Shown one piece after another: positions 35,510-46,666 of a stretch of DNA of 64,000 nucleotides. The translations under genes were made by a program, and so were the position numbers. Each line of letters starts with the position of its first letter. The first letter of the stretch is position 1. Below the pieces are notes generated by a model. The model saw only the letters and a program-made list of their open reading frames with translations, had not been told where the DNA came from and ran no database searches. Where the stretch lies: positions 808,564 to 872,563 of the forward strand of contig JAFFSR010000306.1 of NCBI GenBank assembly GCA_017163975.1, written 5' to 3'. This DNA is from Anastatus disparis. Taxonomy: Eukaryota; Arthropoda; Insecta; Hymenoptera; Eupelmidae.

Positions 35510-37985
35510 GGCATTTCATGTCAACTCACCTGGTCAAAGAATAAAAATCGCTAAAAATCTGAAAATATTTTCTATTTGATACCCAAAATATACAAAAAAA
35601 ATTTTTAGAGGCTTAGGTCCAAGAGGTCAAGAGCTAAAGGTCATGAAATTTTGGGATTTTTTGAATTTTTTTGTTAAATTATCATCTTTGATATTTTTTT
35701 ATTCAAAAACTAACGATCTTAGAAAAAAATGTATAAACAAATTTTTTGTTGGAAATTATGTGTAGAAACTGTACAAATTTTTCCCAATTCCAGAGTGGCT
35801 ATCTTCTGATTGGTCCATTATATATTTGCATATAATTTTAAATTACTCGAGTTCGCCCAGATTCATTTTATTCATTTAGCATTAAAAAGTTGCATTATAT
35901 ATTGACCTTTGACTGAAATTTTTCCTCATGTGCGAAAAGTTCTCTGTAAGCAGCTATGGAACTTTCAATTTTTCCAAAATAGTACATTACGTTCCGTGGA
36001 CAGATAGGCTTTTTTTACGAAACGAGAAGATTACAAGCCGAGCCGAAGGCGAGGTTTGTAATGAGTTTCGTTAAAAGCCTTTTGTGTCAAGTAACGTAAT
36101 GAATTTTACGTTCTGAGAGCCGAAAATGAGAAAAGAAGTTGCGATTTTGAGGTTAGAAGAACGTAAATAATGTTTTCAGTGATATTGAAAATTTTTATTT
36201 GAAATTTGCTCTCAACACTCTTGATAATTCTTAATTATTAATATGATAATTATTTTGATATTGTTATTATATTTTAAAATTTTATTATATTTTAACAATT
36301 TGAATCTTATTCAATGCAGAATTAAGCTAAATTAATAACTGTACATTCACATAATAAAAATCCACTTATAAGTTTAAAGTCAAAGTACACTGAACAAAGA
36401 ATTATTAAATTATTTCACAGTTGCATTCCACATTGCTATTTAATTAATATTAAATAGAAAAATTGTGAACTCACAATACACTAAACAATCAAGTTTAAAA
36501 TACACAACAGAAATCTATAGAAAGAAAGCGAACAAGCTATTCAGCTTGATAACTTTTAAGTTATAAATAAAAATTAATTTTTCTGTTTAAATAAGCTGAG
36601 GTTGAAGTGATAATCCCAAAAATATCAGCAGAACCTACTGATTTATCTTACAGATTTATTGATACTGTTCACTGTTGAGTGTGAGGCAGCATCTATAATT
36701 GTATACTTAATAAATAGCTGTAAAAGTTATTGATTTTTTTAATTCTCTTGGTGTATTTAGTACAATGTTTGTAAATATGCAGACAAGAGCAAGGTCCTTT
36801 GTCTTGTTCAATTTCAGAATAAATTCCAAATTGGTGTGATAAAACTTTATGAAAGACATAGTCTAAGTATCACATACAAGTAGCTTTTTAATGGCAAAAT
36901 TAAGAATTTATATAATATAATTATAAAATCATTGCATTGTTTGAAATTTTTAATTTAATCAATATTTCTATTTTTATTCTTTGAAATGCTTTATGATATA
37001 AATTTAAATTATAAATACGGTTGAAGTTATCAATTTTAAATTCACAAATATATTTATGAAAATATAATTTTATTATCAAAGCAGAAGATTCCAGTCAAAT
37101 TGAGTCGCAAACAATAATTTTTAATAAAATCTTTCGAATTTGTATTGTGTACTTGAAATAAAAATAAAAAATATGAGATTATATAATGATATAAATAAAA
37201 TTTATTTACCATAAATTTAATATTAATTCAATAGCAGTTTGGAATGCAACTGTAAAATAATGAAATAATTTTTCGTTCAGTGTGCTTTGACTTTCAACTA
37301 AGTGGCCTTTAATCTAATTGAGTGGATTTTGATTATGCGGTTGTGCAGTTATTGATTTAGCTTAATTCTGCACGAATCGAGATTAAAATTGTTAAAATAT
37401 AATAACATTTCAAAATATAATAATAATATTAAAATAATTATCATATTAATAATTAAGAATTATCAAGAGTGTCGAGGGAAAATTTCCAATAAAAATTTTC
37501 AATAACACTGAAAACATTATTTTTGGAAAAATTAAAAGTTTGATAGCTGCTTACAGAGACATTTTCCACATGGGGGGAAAATTTCAGTTAAAAGTCTATA
37601 TATAATGCAACTTTTAATGCCAAATGAGTAAAATGAACCTGGACGAACTCGAGTAATTTAAAATTATATGCAATTATATAACGGATCAATCAGAAGATAG
37701 CAACTCTGGAATTGGGAAAAATTTGAACAGTTTCTACACATAATGTCCAACAAAAATGTCTCGATACTTTTTTCAAAGACCCTTAGTTTTTGAATAACAA
37801 AATATCAAAGATGATAATTTAACAAAAAAATTCAAAAAATCCCAAAATTTCATGATCTCTTGCTCTTGACCTCTTTGACCTAGACCTCTTAAAATTGTTT
37901 TGTATACTTTGAGTATCAAATATAACATATTTCCAGATTTTCAGCGATTTTTATTTTTTGACCAGGTGAATTGACATGAAATGCC
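35510..37985. mobile_element. 2.5-kb foldback element inside the large intron
   Basis: The element lies in the 3.05-kb intron 34980-38032. Arms of over 1 kb are inverted copies of each other about a centre near 36850; the ends read GGCATTTCATGTCAA... and its complement. The left arm carries an extra ~190-bp insertion (about 35979-36166, with its own inverted ends around ACATTACGTTC and a core with ACGAAACGAGAAG) that the right arm lacks. No target duplication is clear. No ORF suggests a transposase. Confidence 0.85.
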
Positions 37986-38032
37986 CCATCTATATAAAAT
38001 GATGTATATAATAAAATTCTATTTTATCATAG

Positions 38033-39674
38033 GGCCAATGTCACGTTCCAGAAAGTTATACACTCGCGTTCCTGATGAAGTAAAAAGGAAATCATTGAAT
38101 ACTATAAAAATGATTGCAATAGTCGTCCATGCAGTGGGATGAAGGAATGTGTTATGCAAAAAGTTCCTAATGCTAAATCGATTCCAGTACCAAAGAGACT
38201 TTTGATGTATGATACTAGAGATCTATACAATAATTGGTTACAGGAGAAAACGTGTGAAGAGAAACCATGTTTTTCATTCTTTGCATCTTTGCGCCCTAAA
38301 GAATGTGTATCAGCTGGAAGCCCTGGAACGCACACAGTTTGTGTATGCGAGTTACATCAAAATGTTAAATTAAGATTATCTGCTTGGAATAGAAAAATAA
38401 ACTATAGACTGCTTATAGATGAAGCCGTTTGCTCTATTGATAACAAAAATTGCATGCTGCATCAAACATGTACAATGTGTCCAGGGCGCAATGCAATTTT
38501 TCAATACTTATCCAATGCGCAAGATAATTTGTCAATACTTTCCACTTGCATCTGTTTTAAAAAATGGGAAACTATCAAGACAAGTGCAGGAAAAGAAGGA
38601 GCTCAATTTAGTAAAACAGTTCTCAATGACTTGGAAGAACCTCGTGATGAGTTCTTAAATAAACTTGTAGAGGATATTTATAAATTAATACCTCACCATT
38701 TTGTTAGTGAGAATCAAAAAATATTCCTCAAAGCATGCAAATCAAATTTAGACAAAAACACCTGTCTGATCTTAATGGATTTTTCAGAAAATTTTGCTTT
38801 TATCTGTCAAGATTCGACTCAGGGCTATTATTATAATAATAGTCAAGCCACTGTACACCCTTTTGCTGTATATTACAAGGATGAAGCGTCTGAAGAACTG
38901 AAGATTTTAAATTTCTGTGTAATATCAGATTGTACAAAACATACAGCGGTTGCAGTTAATATATTTCAAGAAAGAGTTTTAGAAAAACTCAAGGAGCTTC
39001 TTCCTTGGATAAAAAATATTATATATTTCTCAGACGGAGCACCTACCCAGTACAAAAACAAGTAAATATATATTTATTTTCAAAATTTTATTTATCAATA
39101 AGTAATAGAATTTTGAAAAAAGTAAAATATTATTTATTTTTCATCCAAGTTCATTAGTTTATAAAAATAAAAATGTTTTAGGAATCATTTCATCAATTTA
39201 TGCCATCATGAAGAAGATTTTAGGTTCAAAGTTATATCTCATAATTTTTCAGCAACAAGTCACGGCAAAAATGTATGTGATGGAATTGGTGCCACTGTTA
39301 AGAAATTGACAAGAAGAGCTTCATTACAAAGACCTATCAATAATCAAATACAAACTGCAAGGCAAATGTTTGATTATTGTCAAGATAATATTTCAGGAAT
39401 AAGGTAAAAAAATTACTAATTCTGTTACTAACAATTTATAATTGTTTTGATATTTATTCTTGTTATAGTAATAAATAATTTATTTGATAGATTTCTTTAT
39501 GTTAATCAACAAGATGTTGAAGCAAGGGATCGAAAACTTCATTCTCGCTTTCAGGCAGCTCGAAGAATTAGTGACACTAGAATTCATCACTATTTTGAGC
39601 CAATCAGCCAATCTCGTATGAAAATTAAAATTTTCTCTGCTGATGATGAATTCGCATTAGTTAATATTGCATAA
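38033..39674 (+). pseudogene. Catalytic part of the DDE-like arthropod gene, three exons
   Basis: Three exons with GT-AG introns: 38033-39061, 39182-39403 and 39491-39674, ending at TAA. The first joins in phase to the exon ending at 34979. A missing A in the run near 38074 shifts the frame (TRVPDEVK, then KEIIEYYKND); after that about 310 residues are open. Visible features are GTHTVCVCELHQNVKL with cysteines near 38330-38370, a CTMCPGR knuckle near 38475, ILMDFSENF (first acidic pair, 38771-38797), DSTQGYYYNNSQATVHPF, and YFSDGAPTQYKN then NHFIN across the intron (second acidic residue), followed by ATSHGKNVCDGIGATVKKL. Order and spacing fit an uncharacterised arthropod family with a presumed RNase H-like DDE fold. 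The catalytic role is inference. Apart from the single-base frameshifts the gene looks well preserved. Confidence 0.8.
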
Positions 39675-40384
39675 AGTAAATAGTAATTCCAAAAATATTT
39701 TCCAAAATTCAAAATATAGTTTATTCAAATAGTAGGATAAACTATATTTTTAATTCAGCATAAGCTTTCGTTTTATTCTTTATTCACTTGATTTTTCATC
39801 ATTTTTAGATAACTATTTATAAGGCTAGCCAACTTTAAGTGTGTTACTATGCTTCATTTGATTATTTAGAAATTTAAATGATTTCCCAATCCAGTGTGAA
39901 AATTTTGAAAGTACTAATATCTATTAAAAGTTATGAAAAGATATTGGAGAATATCAGTGTGCATCAAAGAAAGTGGTTTTGAGTGGGTTTGCACATTTAA
40001 ATATACATCAATACCTTCTAATCCTCTTTTAAAATTTGGTATCAAATAAAATGTTTATATTTTTATAACGGACATATTTTAATACATTTTGATACCTTTA
40101 TACCTACATCGATGTCATTTTATGAATTTAAAAAAACTGCTTTACAAAATATTTCTAAAAAGAAAATCCGAAATTATGTAGTGCATTATGTTATATTTTA
40201 ATACCTTTTAAAACTTTTTATACTTGTTACATCTTTTGATTATTCTTATGAGATAAATTTAGTCATGGATCTAATCAAAAACATTGCGGAGTGTAAAATA
40301 ATTTAGTAAAAAACTATTTGAATTATTTTAAAATAAGACTAGAAAGAATTCGTCAACCGACTCCTGAGTCTTTTTATAATATAA
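39675..40384. other. Non-coding AT-rich DNA
   Basis: Downstream of the DDE-like gene. No gene, strong repeat or site is recognised. Confidence 0.4.
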
Positions 40385-41187
40385 ACCTTTCAAAATTCAG
40401 AATATTGCTTCTCAAGTAAGCCAACACTTTCACCTTTTTGTGGCGTTTTTTTAAAAAATTTGAGAGCCCTAGGAGATTCTACACGTCATAAATTATTAAA
40501 GTAGATAGCAAAAGCTATTATTCAAGCTTTGATGAAAGTCTCTAGGTGGTTTAGAACGAAAGTTAAAACAGTTAACGATTTTTATAAACTGAAGGTAATA
40601 AATCCGTGAACGTTCATTTTATCCGACTTTGAAATTGGTCTCAACTTATTTATAACTCCGGCTTTGTATCAGCTAGTAATTCACCAAAAATCAAATTGAA
40701 CGTCTTCTCTTACAGTTTTATCATCTTGGATAAAACTTTTTTAGTCAAGTTTAATGTGCCAACAGCATCGCGAAATAATGTTATAAGAAAAAAGAAAGTT
40801 GTTTATTTTAGATGTTAGCAGACTTACATTTATACTTCATCAAAGATATTGAAATTACAAGCAATAATTTTTAATTAGAGCTTCAATAAGAGTCCTGAAG
40901 TATCATAGAAATTAAGTTATAGGAAAGTTAAGACCAATCTAAAAATCGGCTAGAGTAAGCGTTCACGGATTTGATACCTTGAGAAATAAAAAATTCTCAA
41001 ACTGTTATAACTTTTATTCTAAACGACCTAGAGACCTATACTCAAGCATAAAATCAAGTTTTTATCGCTCATTTCATAATTTATAGCCTGTTGAATCTTT
41101 TAAGGTTTTCGCATTTATGAGTAGAAGACGCAACAGCTGGGTGTATTGATTTACTTGTGAAGCAAAATACTGAATTATGAGAGGTTC
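40385..41187. repeat. ~0.8-kb imperfect foldback element
   Basis: Diverged inverted arms pair ATTCAGAATATTGCTTCTC (near 40395) with its partner near 41155-41176, and AATCCGTGAACG (near 40602) with CGTTCACGGATT (near 40960). The ACCTAGAGAC-type segments also pair (about 40545 and 41028). The centre lies near 40790. Identity is lower than in the other foldbacks, so this is an older copy. No target duplication was identified. Confidence 0.75.
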
Positions 41188-41918
41188 AAATAATAGTAAA
41201 ATCGTAGGATACCATTGACCAGGCCTATTTGGCCTCATTTTACGTGACTTATAGAAAGTTTTCTTGTAAGATTTAGTGAATTTGAAGTTGTCCGGCCAGA
41301 GTTACAATGATCTAAATTTTGTAAAAAACGTATATTTTAGAAATTTTGCAAACTTTAAACCTTTGTATCTCCGTCAATTTTAAACCTTTTTGAAAATTTA
41401 AAAATGCAAATTAAAGCTTTCTTTTGACCAATAAAACAAAATTTTGATAATTTAAAAATATCAAAATTCAAATGAGTTACAGCTGTTTAAAAATTGTCAA
41501 AAATGTCAAAAATCAGTATTTTATTCTAAGAGTTTTCAGAAGCCTGATTAGAATTTTTTAAAAATATAATTACGAAAATTTAAAATTAACATAAAAACGA
41601 AGAAATTGCCGCCTGCCGAATTAAAATATGTTAAAAACTCGAGTCTTGGCAGAATTTTGAAAAAGAGTGAAAAACAGCCGAAAAAAGCGGAGTTTTTGAC
41701 CTTTGAAAGGCCATATTTCGGCGAGTTTTGCACTTTAGAGAGCTGAAATTTTGCACAGATTCCTAACTTTAATAATACTAAAACATATCTCAAAATCAGC
41801 AAAATCGGTGATCCACATGCGCACACTTTTATAAAAAGATGTTATTTTGACCCCTATATATATATTAATTTTTAATAATACTTAAAGTCTTTGAAATGAT
41901 TTCCAAGAATTGTAAATT
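41188..41918. other. Non-coding, repeat-like DNA
   Basis: The sequence is low in complexity, with repeated AAAAATxxxAAAATT patterns. A 92-codon minus-strand frame (41826-41548) includes an internally repeated LSKV-NSPKYGLSKVKNS motif, but it lacks any recognisable domain and lies in AT-rich repeat-like sequence. I do not call it a gene. Confidence 0.4.
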
Positions 41919-41935
41919 TATTCTAGAAAGATCTA

Positions 41936-42151
41936 TTGCAGTATATTAGCTTAAATTATTTTGCATTGATAAATAAAACTTCTATAAAGTTCTTTTATGA
42001 TAAAGAAATTGCGCAGTTATTTATCAATTCTTTACACCAATCACCGGATGTAACTGTTTACTTTTCAAATGAAAAAAAAGGTCTCACTGCGCAATATTTC
42101 TTAGGATTACATCATAAAATGAAATTTCTAGAATTTTCTATATGTTTGTAA
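41936..42151 (+). CDS. Unrecognised ORF, partly duplicated at ~43150
   Basis: A 71-codon frame beginning MQYISLNYFALINKTSIKFF. Its first ~90 bases recur, diverged and without an open frame, at about 43147-43245 (ATTATTGTACGTTGAGAATAAAACTTC). That points to a repeat family or a duplicated exon rather than a unique gene. No domain is recognised. It may belong with the exon-like segment at 42363-42643, but no splice pair between them is compelling. Confidence 0.25.
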   Translation: MQYISLNYFALINKTSIKFFYDKEIAQLFINSLHQSPDVTVYFSNEKKGLTAQYFLGLHHKMKFLEFSICL

Positions 42152-42362
42152 ACGTGCTAGCTTGTTATAAAGAGGGTAAAGAGCATGTTCTAAATTAGTT
42201 TACTGGAAGCAGCACTTAGAGAAACATCTCTGATTCTATGATATTAAATAAATAAAAATTATTAAAAATACAGCACTAAGGTACATATGGAGAATTCCTT
42301 ATTTATTTTGTATTTAAAAATATATGTACATATATACATATATATTTATTATCATATTTCAG

Positions 42363-42643
42363 ATAAATCTTGAAAAATTGAATAAAATTTCGCTAAATAA
42401 ATTCCTACCAACAAAAAAATAATTGATATAGAGGATAATACCATACATCTGATCACCCGACTAAAAAAGGTCAACACAAAAAATTATTGTTGGTTTAGAA
42501 GACGATTTTCAAATTTTTATACCCTATCGGGTATCAAAACCTTAATTGAAAATGAAGATTTATTAAATGATGTTATGGATAAAGTGAATAAACGAAAATT
42601 ATTGTTATTAATTAAAAATCAAAATATTGAATTCGTACAATAA
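42363..42643 (+). pseudogene. Unrecognised terminal-exon-like segment with one frameshift
   Basis: A strong acceptor (CATATTTCAG, ending at 42362) is followed by a frame reading INLEKLNKISLNKFLPTKK, then a break in an A run near 42411-42417, then IDIEDNTIHLITRLKKVN and onward to NIEFVQ and TAA at 42641-42643. The sequence is protein-like (charged and amphipathic, with no stop across about 73 codons after the break), but I do not recognise the family. It ends 18 bases before a TTAA MITE. Confidence 0.35.
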
Positions 42644-42664
42644 TATTTTTCTATTATATATTAA

Positions 42665-42974
42665 GGGCATGTAAAACAGACACTACACTAGTATTCATAA
42701 ATATTGCCTATCTTTTCATTTTATTGCAAGATTTCAGGAAAATAAATACATTAGCTTGTAGTATGTATCGGGAAAATTATTCAGTTAAATTTTGAAATAA
42801 ATTTATTCATTAGTTTTTAATAGCTTTAGGTTCCAATATCATATATTAAAATGTTTCGATTTTGTACCAGAAACATACTACAAGCTAATGTATTTATTTT
42901 CCTGAAATCTTGCAATAAAATGAAAAGATAGGCAATATTTATGAATACTAATGTAGTGTCCGTTTTACATCCCC
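42665..42974. mobile_element. 310-bp MITE with TTAA target duplication
   Basis: Inverted arms of 102 bp (42665-42766 and 42873-42974) are almost identical. The ends read GGGCATGTAAAAC and GGGGATGTAAAAC (as complement). TTAA flanks both sides (42661-42664 and 42975-42978). TTAA duplication is typical of piggyBac and Kolobok DNA transposons; which one mobilised this copy cannot be decided. High arm identity suggests a recent insertion. Confidence 0.9.
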
Positions 42975-43321
42975 TTAAGTATACATTGTATTTATTGTTG
43001 AAAAAAAACTGCAAATAAATGAAAGATCTTTATATATTATGTTTATTTCAAGAACTTTACCATTAAATTAATAATATGAAATAGATGTTAAAATATACAC
43101 ATAAATATATAAAAAATTTCCGCCATTTTTTTTTCTTTTTTTTTTAGATATTACTTTATATATACATTAGTTTAAATTATTGTACGTTGAGAATAAAACT
43201 TCTAGAAAGCTCTTTTATGATGAAGAAATTGCGCAATTAATTTACCAAGATCTCTCTCTCTCTCAGCTTTAACTCTAGGATCGGGGATCGGGGAGTTGGC
43301 TGCTGCGTGCGCATCTGCACA

Positions 43322-43848
43322 GGTTGGTGATGACGTCATCGGGTGGTGGGTGGCTGTGGGTGGTGACGTCATCGGGCAATGGGTGGGTGGCGGGTTGTGA
43401 CGTCATAAGTGCTGAGTCACGATTTGCACCTGTCCGCTAGTCACACAGGTAAGTCGAGGGAGTGGTGGTGGGGGAGCCAGAACTCTCATTGCTTATGGTT
43501 GGTGATGACGTCATCGGGTGGTGGGTGGCTATGGGTGGTGACGTCATCGGGTAATGGGTGGGTGGCGGGTTGTGACGTCATAAGTGCTGAGTCACGATTT
43601 GCACCTGTCCGCTAGTAGCACAGGTGAGTCAAGGGAGTGGTGCTGGGGGGAGCCAGAACTCTCATTGCTTATGGTTGGTGATGACGTCATCGGGTGGTGG
43701 GTGGCTATGGGTGGTGACGTCATCGGGTAATGGGTGGGTGGCGGGTTGTGACGTCATAAGTGCTGAGTCACGATTTGCACCTGTCCGCTAGTAGCACAGG
43801 TGAGTCAAGGGAGTGGTGCTGGGGGGAGCCAGAACTCTCATTGCTTAT
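43322..43848. repeat. Three 176-bp GC-rich repeats dense in TGACGTCA and TGAGTCA
   Basis: Three tandem copies start near 43322, 43497 and 43673. Each carries three perfect TGACGTCA palindromes (copy 1: 43331-43338, 43364-43371, 43398-43405) and a TGAGTCA (43413-43419); copies 2 and 3 have an extra TGAGTCA in GGTGAGTCAAGGG. TGACGTCA is the CREB/ATF consensus and TGAGTCA the AP-1 consensus. Regulatory activity is inference. Short open frames across the array are not credible genes. Confidence 0.85.
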
Positions 43849-43853
43849 CTACT

Positions 43854-44242
43854 GTCATCATACACAACACATAGGACATACAACTCTGCTTAGTTTTTAA
43901 TGAGTCATACGTAAATTACAGTTTTTAAAAATTGTGAATTTTGGAAAAACAAGAAATTTTACAATACCGTTCCAATCCTTGCTAACCAATTAATATATGT
44001 ACCAAAAATATCCACAATATCTTTATTAGATCGATAGATAATCGATCATGTATCGATTTTTGATCTATTGATCCTAGAGAGATGATTTTTGATACATATA
44101 TTATTTGGACAGCAGGGTATCGAATGGTGTTGTAAAATTTCTTGTTTTTCTAAAATTCACGATTTTTAAAATTTGTAATTTATATATGACTCATTAGATA
44201 AAATAAGCAGAGATATATGCTCCATGTGTTGTGTACAATGAC
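43854..44242. repeat. Foldback element copy A (~390 bp)
   Basis: The ends GTCATCATACACAACACAT and ATGTGTTGTGTACAATGAC are inverted partners. Arms of about 180 bp meet at a TCGATAGATAATCGATCATG-like centre near 44050. Both arms contain a TAATGAGTCATA / TATGACTCATTA segment. Confidence 0.8.
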
Positions 44243-44575
44243 TTATTCCGAAATTACAATTTTTAAAATCTATCAATTATCAATATAAATTAATTTTTAT
44301 AATGAAATTCGGATTTTAACATTCCAATAAGTATATGTTCCAAAAATCACCTCAGCACGATCAATATAACAAGAATCGATACATAATCGATTATCTATCG
44401 ATCCAAGAATAATATCAGGTTGATTTTTGGTACCAATATTATTTGAATAATAAGGAATTGAATGAAATCGTTGAATTTCATATTTTATCAAAATTTGCGA
44501 TTTTTAAAAATTGCAATTTGTGTATGACTCATTAGATAAGATAAGTAACTCTGTATGCTCTATTCTCTTAATGAT
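44243..44575. repeat. Foldback element copy B, diverged and adjacent
   Basis: Related to copy A by the shared inner order: AATTACAATTTTTAAAA, AATGAAATTC, the CGATTATCTATCGATCC core and TATGACTCATTAGATAA. It sits directly next to copy A. Arms are less similar to each other than in copy A, so this is likely the older of the pair. Confidence 0.65.
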
Positions 44576-44970
44576 ACCTACAGGCGTATAGTAACATTTA
44601 ATTATTTTTATAAACCAATTTTATTATAAAATAAATTTTTACAAACTAAATGTATAAACTTCAATTTATTTATTATAAAAATAAATATTTGACATTTCTA
44701 AAAAAATTTTATTTGGAAATGTTTTAATTCTTAAATTTTGTGTATATCATGAATTAATAAGTGGTCAAAATCGTAAAGAAGCTTTTGTATTTACTTGAGC
44801 AAAAGACGTAAGAATATAAGAGAGTGGATTTTTTCTCTCGCTGTATGATTCTGAGAATCATATAGATTATTTTAATTCTGATTTCTGTTTTTATTCACTA
44901 TTCGTAACAAAATGTTATGAGTATTGAATAAAATATATAAATAAAAATTCGAAATAAATAATTTTGAAAT
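44576..44970. other. Non-coding AT-rich DNA
   Basis: Only a short palindrome near 44849 (ATGATTCTGAGAATCAT) stands out. No gene is recognised. Confidence 0.4.
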
Positions 44971-46224
44971 TGTAACGGTATTCTACCGTGTTTGAATCTT
45001 GCGCGCTTAGGTATTAAAATAGGATGAACGCTCGGTCATATATCTCGTCTAAGACGAGTAAAGAAGTGCGTATCTTGACGACCGGCACGCGAGAGAGAAG
45101 CTCGCCGGCCGTGAGGCGTTTCAGAGAGTTTTCGGCTACCGTTGCGTTAGCACGAAACCTAAGCCGCGCTGTGTTCATCAGAGGATTTCGCCACGTGGTC
45201 TTATAATACGTTAGACTAACTTCGCAATTGATAGCGCGAAACATTGTCTTTATTAAATGTCGTGAGTTTATATCGACTTACGTATTATATTATATTTGCA
45301 AGTTGCAACTCTCGGAAATTCTTTCTGTAGAGTTTTGCTTGACCGCTTTTCGCGCGTCTTAGCGGTCAGCCATTAAGTGACAACAAATACGTTGATCAGC
45401 GTGTATAGGATTCCACCGATCTACGTCCAGGCAACCACGTTGGCAGAGCTCAGCGAAATTTAAGGATCGGGAAGAGACGTCTTCCACCGACCTACTCTAG
45501 AGCATCTACGTATTGGTTACGTACAGGGGAGAAGCTACGGTAACGGGCGAGTGGCGTCTACGTGCACGTAGGTAATTAGTGTAAGCTGGACAGCGCGTTA
45601 CTGTAAGTATAAATATACTGTGCGATATCCAAGTGTCTCTTCCTCGAGAGATACTTGTTCAGGTATATTGTATCTTCGGTTATATAACCGATCAGCGTCA
45701 TAAGCGAGTACTATTTAGTTCGCGACGCACCCTCCCTTTGTTCGCTCTCTCATTAGACGCGTACATTATATTTCACATATTATATTATTTCATTTTCGTT
45801 TAATTCATATTTTATCTTTGTATTTATATTTTTCTTATAATAAACTAATCTTGTTTTCTATTAAATCGTGCTTCATATTAATTTATATTGCCTGACTATC
45901 ATATAATTTATCTATAATTTAATATAACATATTTTGGAACCTGCCTCACGAAGGAATACTGCGCTACCGGCCACGCGTCTCTCGATCAGGTAAGAGAGAA
46001 AGAGAGACGCAGTGAGTGCAGAAGCGACAAGTATATCACATAAGATTTTGTCGTTTCTCAATAGAATTGATGAGCTAGCACAATCGGAGTTCGCTGTATA
46101 GTATATAGTAAATTTCTTAGTTTTCAGCAACTCCGCATATATTAAAAATTCATAGACTTAGCTAAAAGTAATATTTAATTAAAAGCTAATTCTTTTTCTG
46201 TAACGTGACAAAATAACCGTTACA
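44971..46224. mobile_element. Solo LTR, 1,254 bp, AAAT target duplication
   Basis: The sequence begins TGTAACGGTA and ends ACCGTTACA, giving the TG...CA ends of an LTR within a 9-bp terminal inversion. AAAT precedes (44967-44970) and follows it (46225-46228). Inside are a TATA-like AGTATAAATATACTG near 45607 and an AATAAA-containing TTATAATAAACTAATC near 45835, as expected for U3/R. GC content is much higher than the surroundings. No primer site or coding region adjoins either end, so it is a solo LTR left by recombination. The long length would suit a BEL/Pao or Gypsy element; the superfamily is inferred only. Confidence 0.75.
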
Positions 46225-46492
46225 AAATATATTAAAAAGAAAGATTTGGAATGAAACCCGTTATCGAACCTGTATTATTAAAAAAATATAATGAATACTT
46301 AAACAATGAATAATTAAAATATTCGATTATTATTTAATCATAAAATTACAAAATACTTAACAAAAATTTTTTAATTTTATCCCCTCCACTTTTTCCATTT
46401 TTAATCATAACATATTTAGTATAAATACACTTACACTGTGTAAAGACTTTTATTTCTATTTCATTATTCATAGAGTACGCTAGAGATGAACA

Positions 46493-46666
46493 ATGGGTCA
46501 GGTACAAGCAACAGTAAAACAACCATCTTACTTGGATTCAGATGGAACCAGGGAGGAGAGAAAACCTTTGCTCAAAGATGAAAAATCTAAAAAAATACAA
46601 TTTCATACTAAATATTCAATAAATACATATTCATTCCCAAAAACTCAGGGATATAAAAAAATATAA
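46493..46666 (+). CDS. Small unrecognised ORF (57 aa), possible first exon
   Basis: Begins MGQVQATVKQPSYLDSDG and runs to TAA at 46664-46666. The first half is hydrophilic and protein-like (TREERKPLLKDEKSKK); MG at the start could be an N-myristoylation site. The tail after about residue 35 reads like AT-rich intron, so the coding part may end at an internal donor. No homologue is recognised; this is a weak call. Confidence 0.2.
   Translation: MGQVQATVKQPSYLDSDGTREERKPLLKDEKSKKIQFHTKYSINTYSFPKTQGYKKI

Noticed and set aside
41548..41826. 92-codon minus-strand frame with an internal LSKV-NS repeat
   Set aside because: No recognisable domain, AT-rich repetitive context, and hydrophobic tails that look like chance translation.
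43409..43615. 68-codon plus-strand frame with tryptophan- and glycine-rich repeats
   Set aside because: It is the translation of the 176-bp GC-rich tandem repeat and changes with each copy.
45014..45244. Opposed 60-76-codon frames in the CG-rich half of the solo LTR
   Set aside because: They lie within the LTR, overlap on opposite strands and show no domain.
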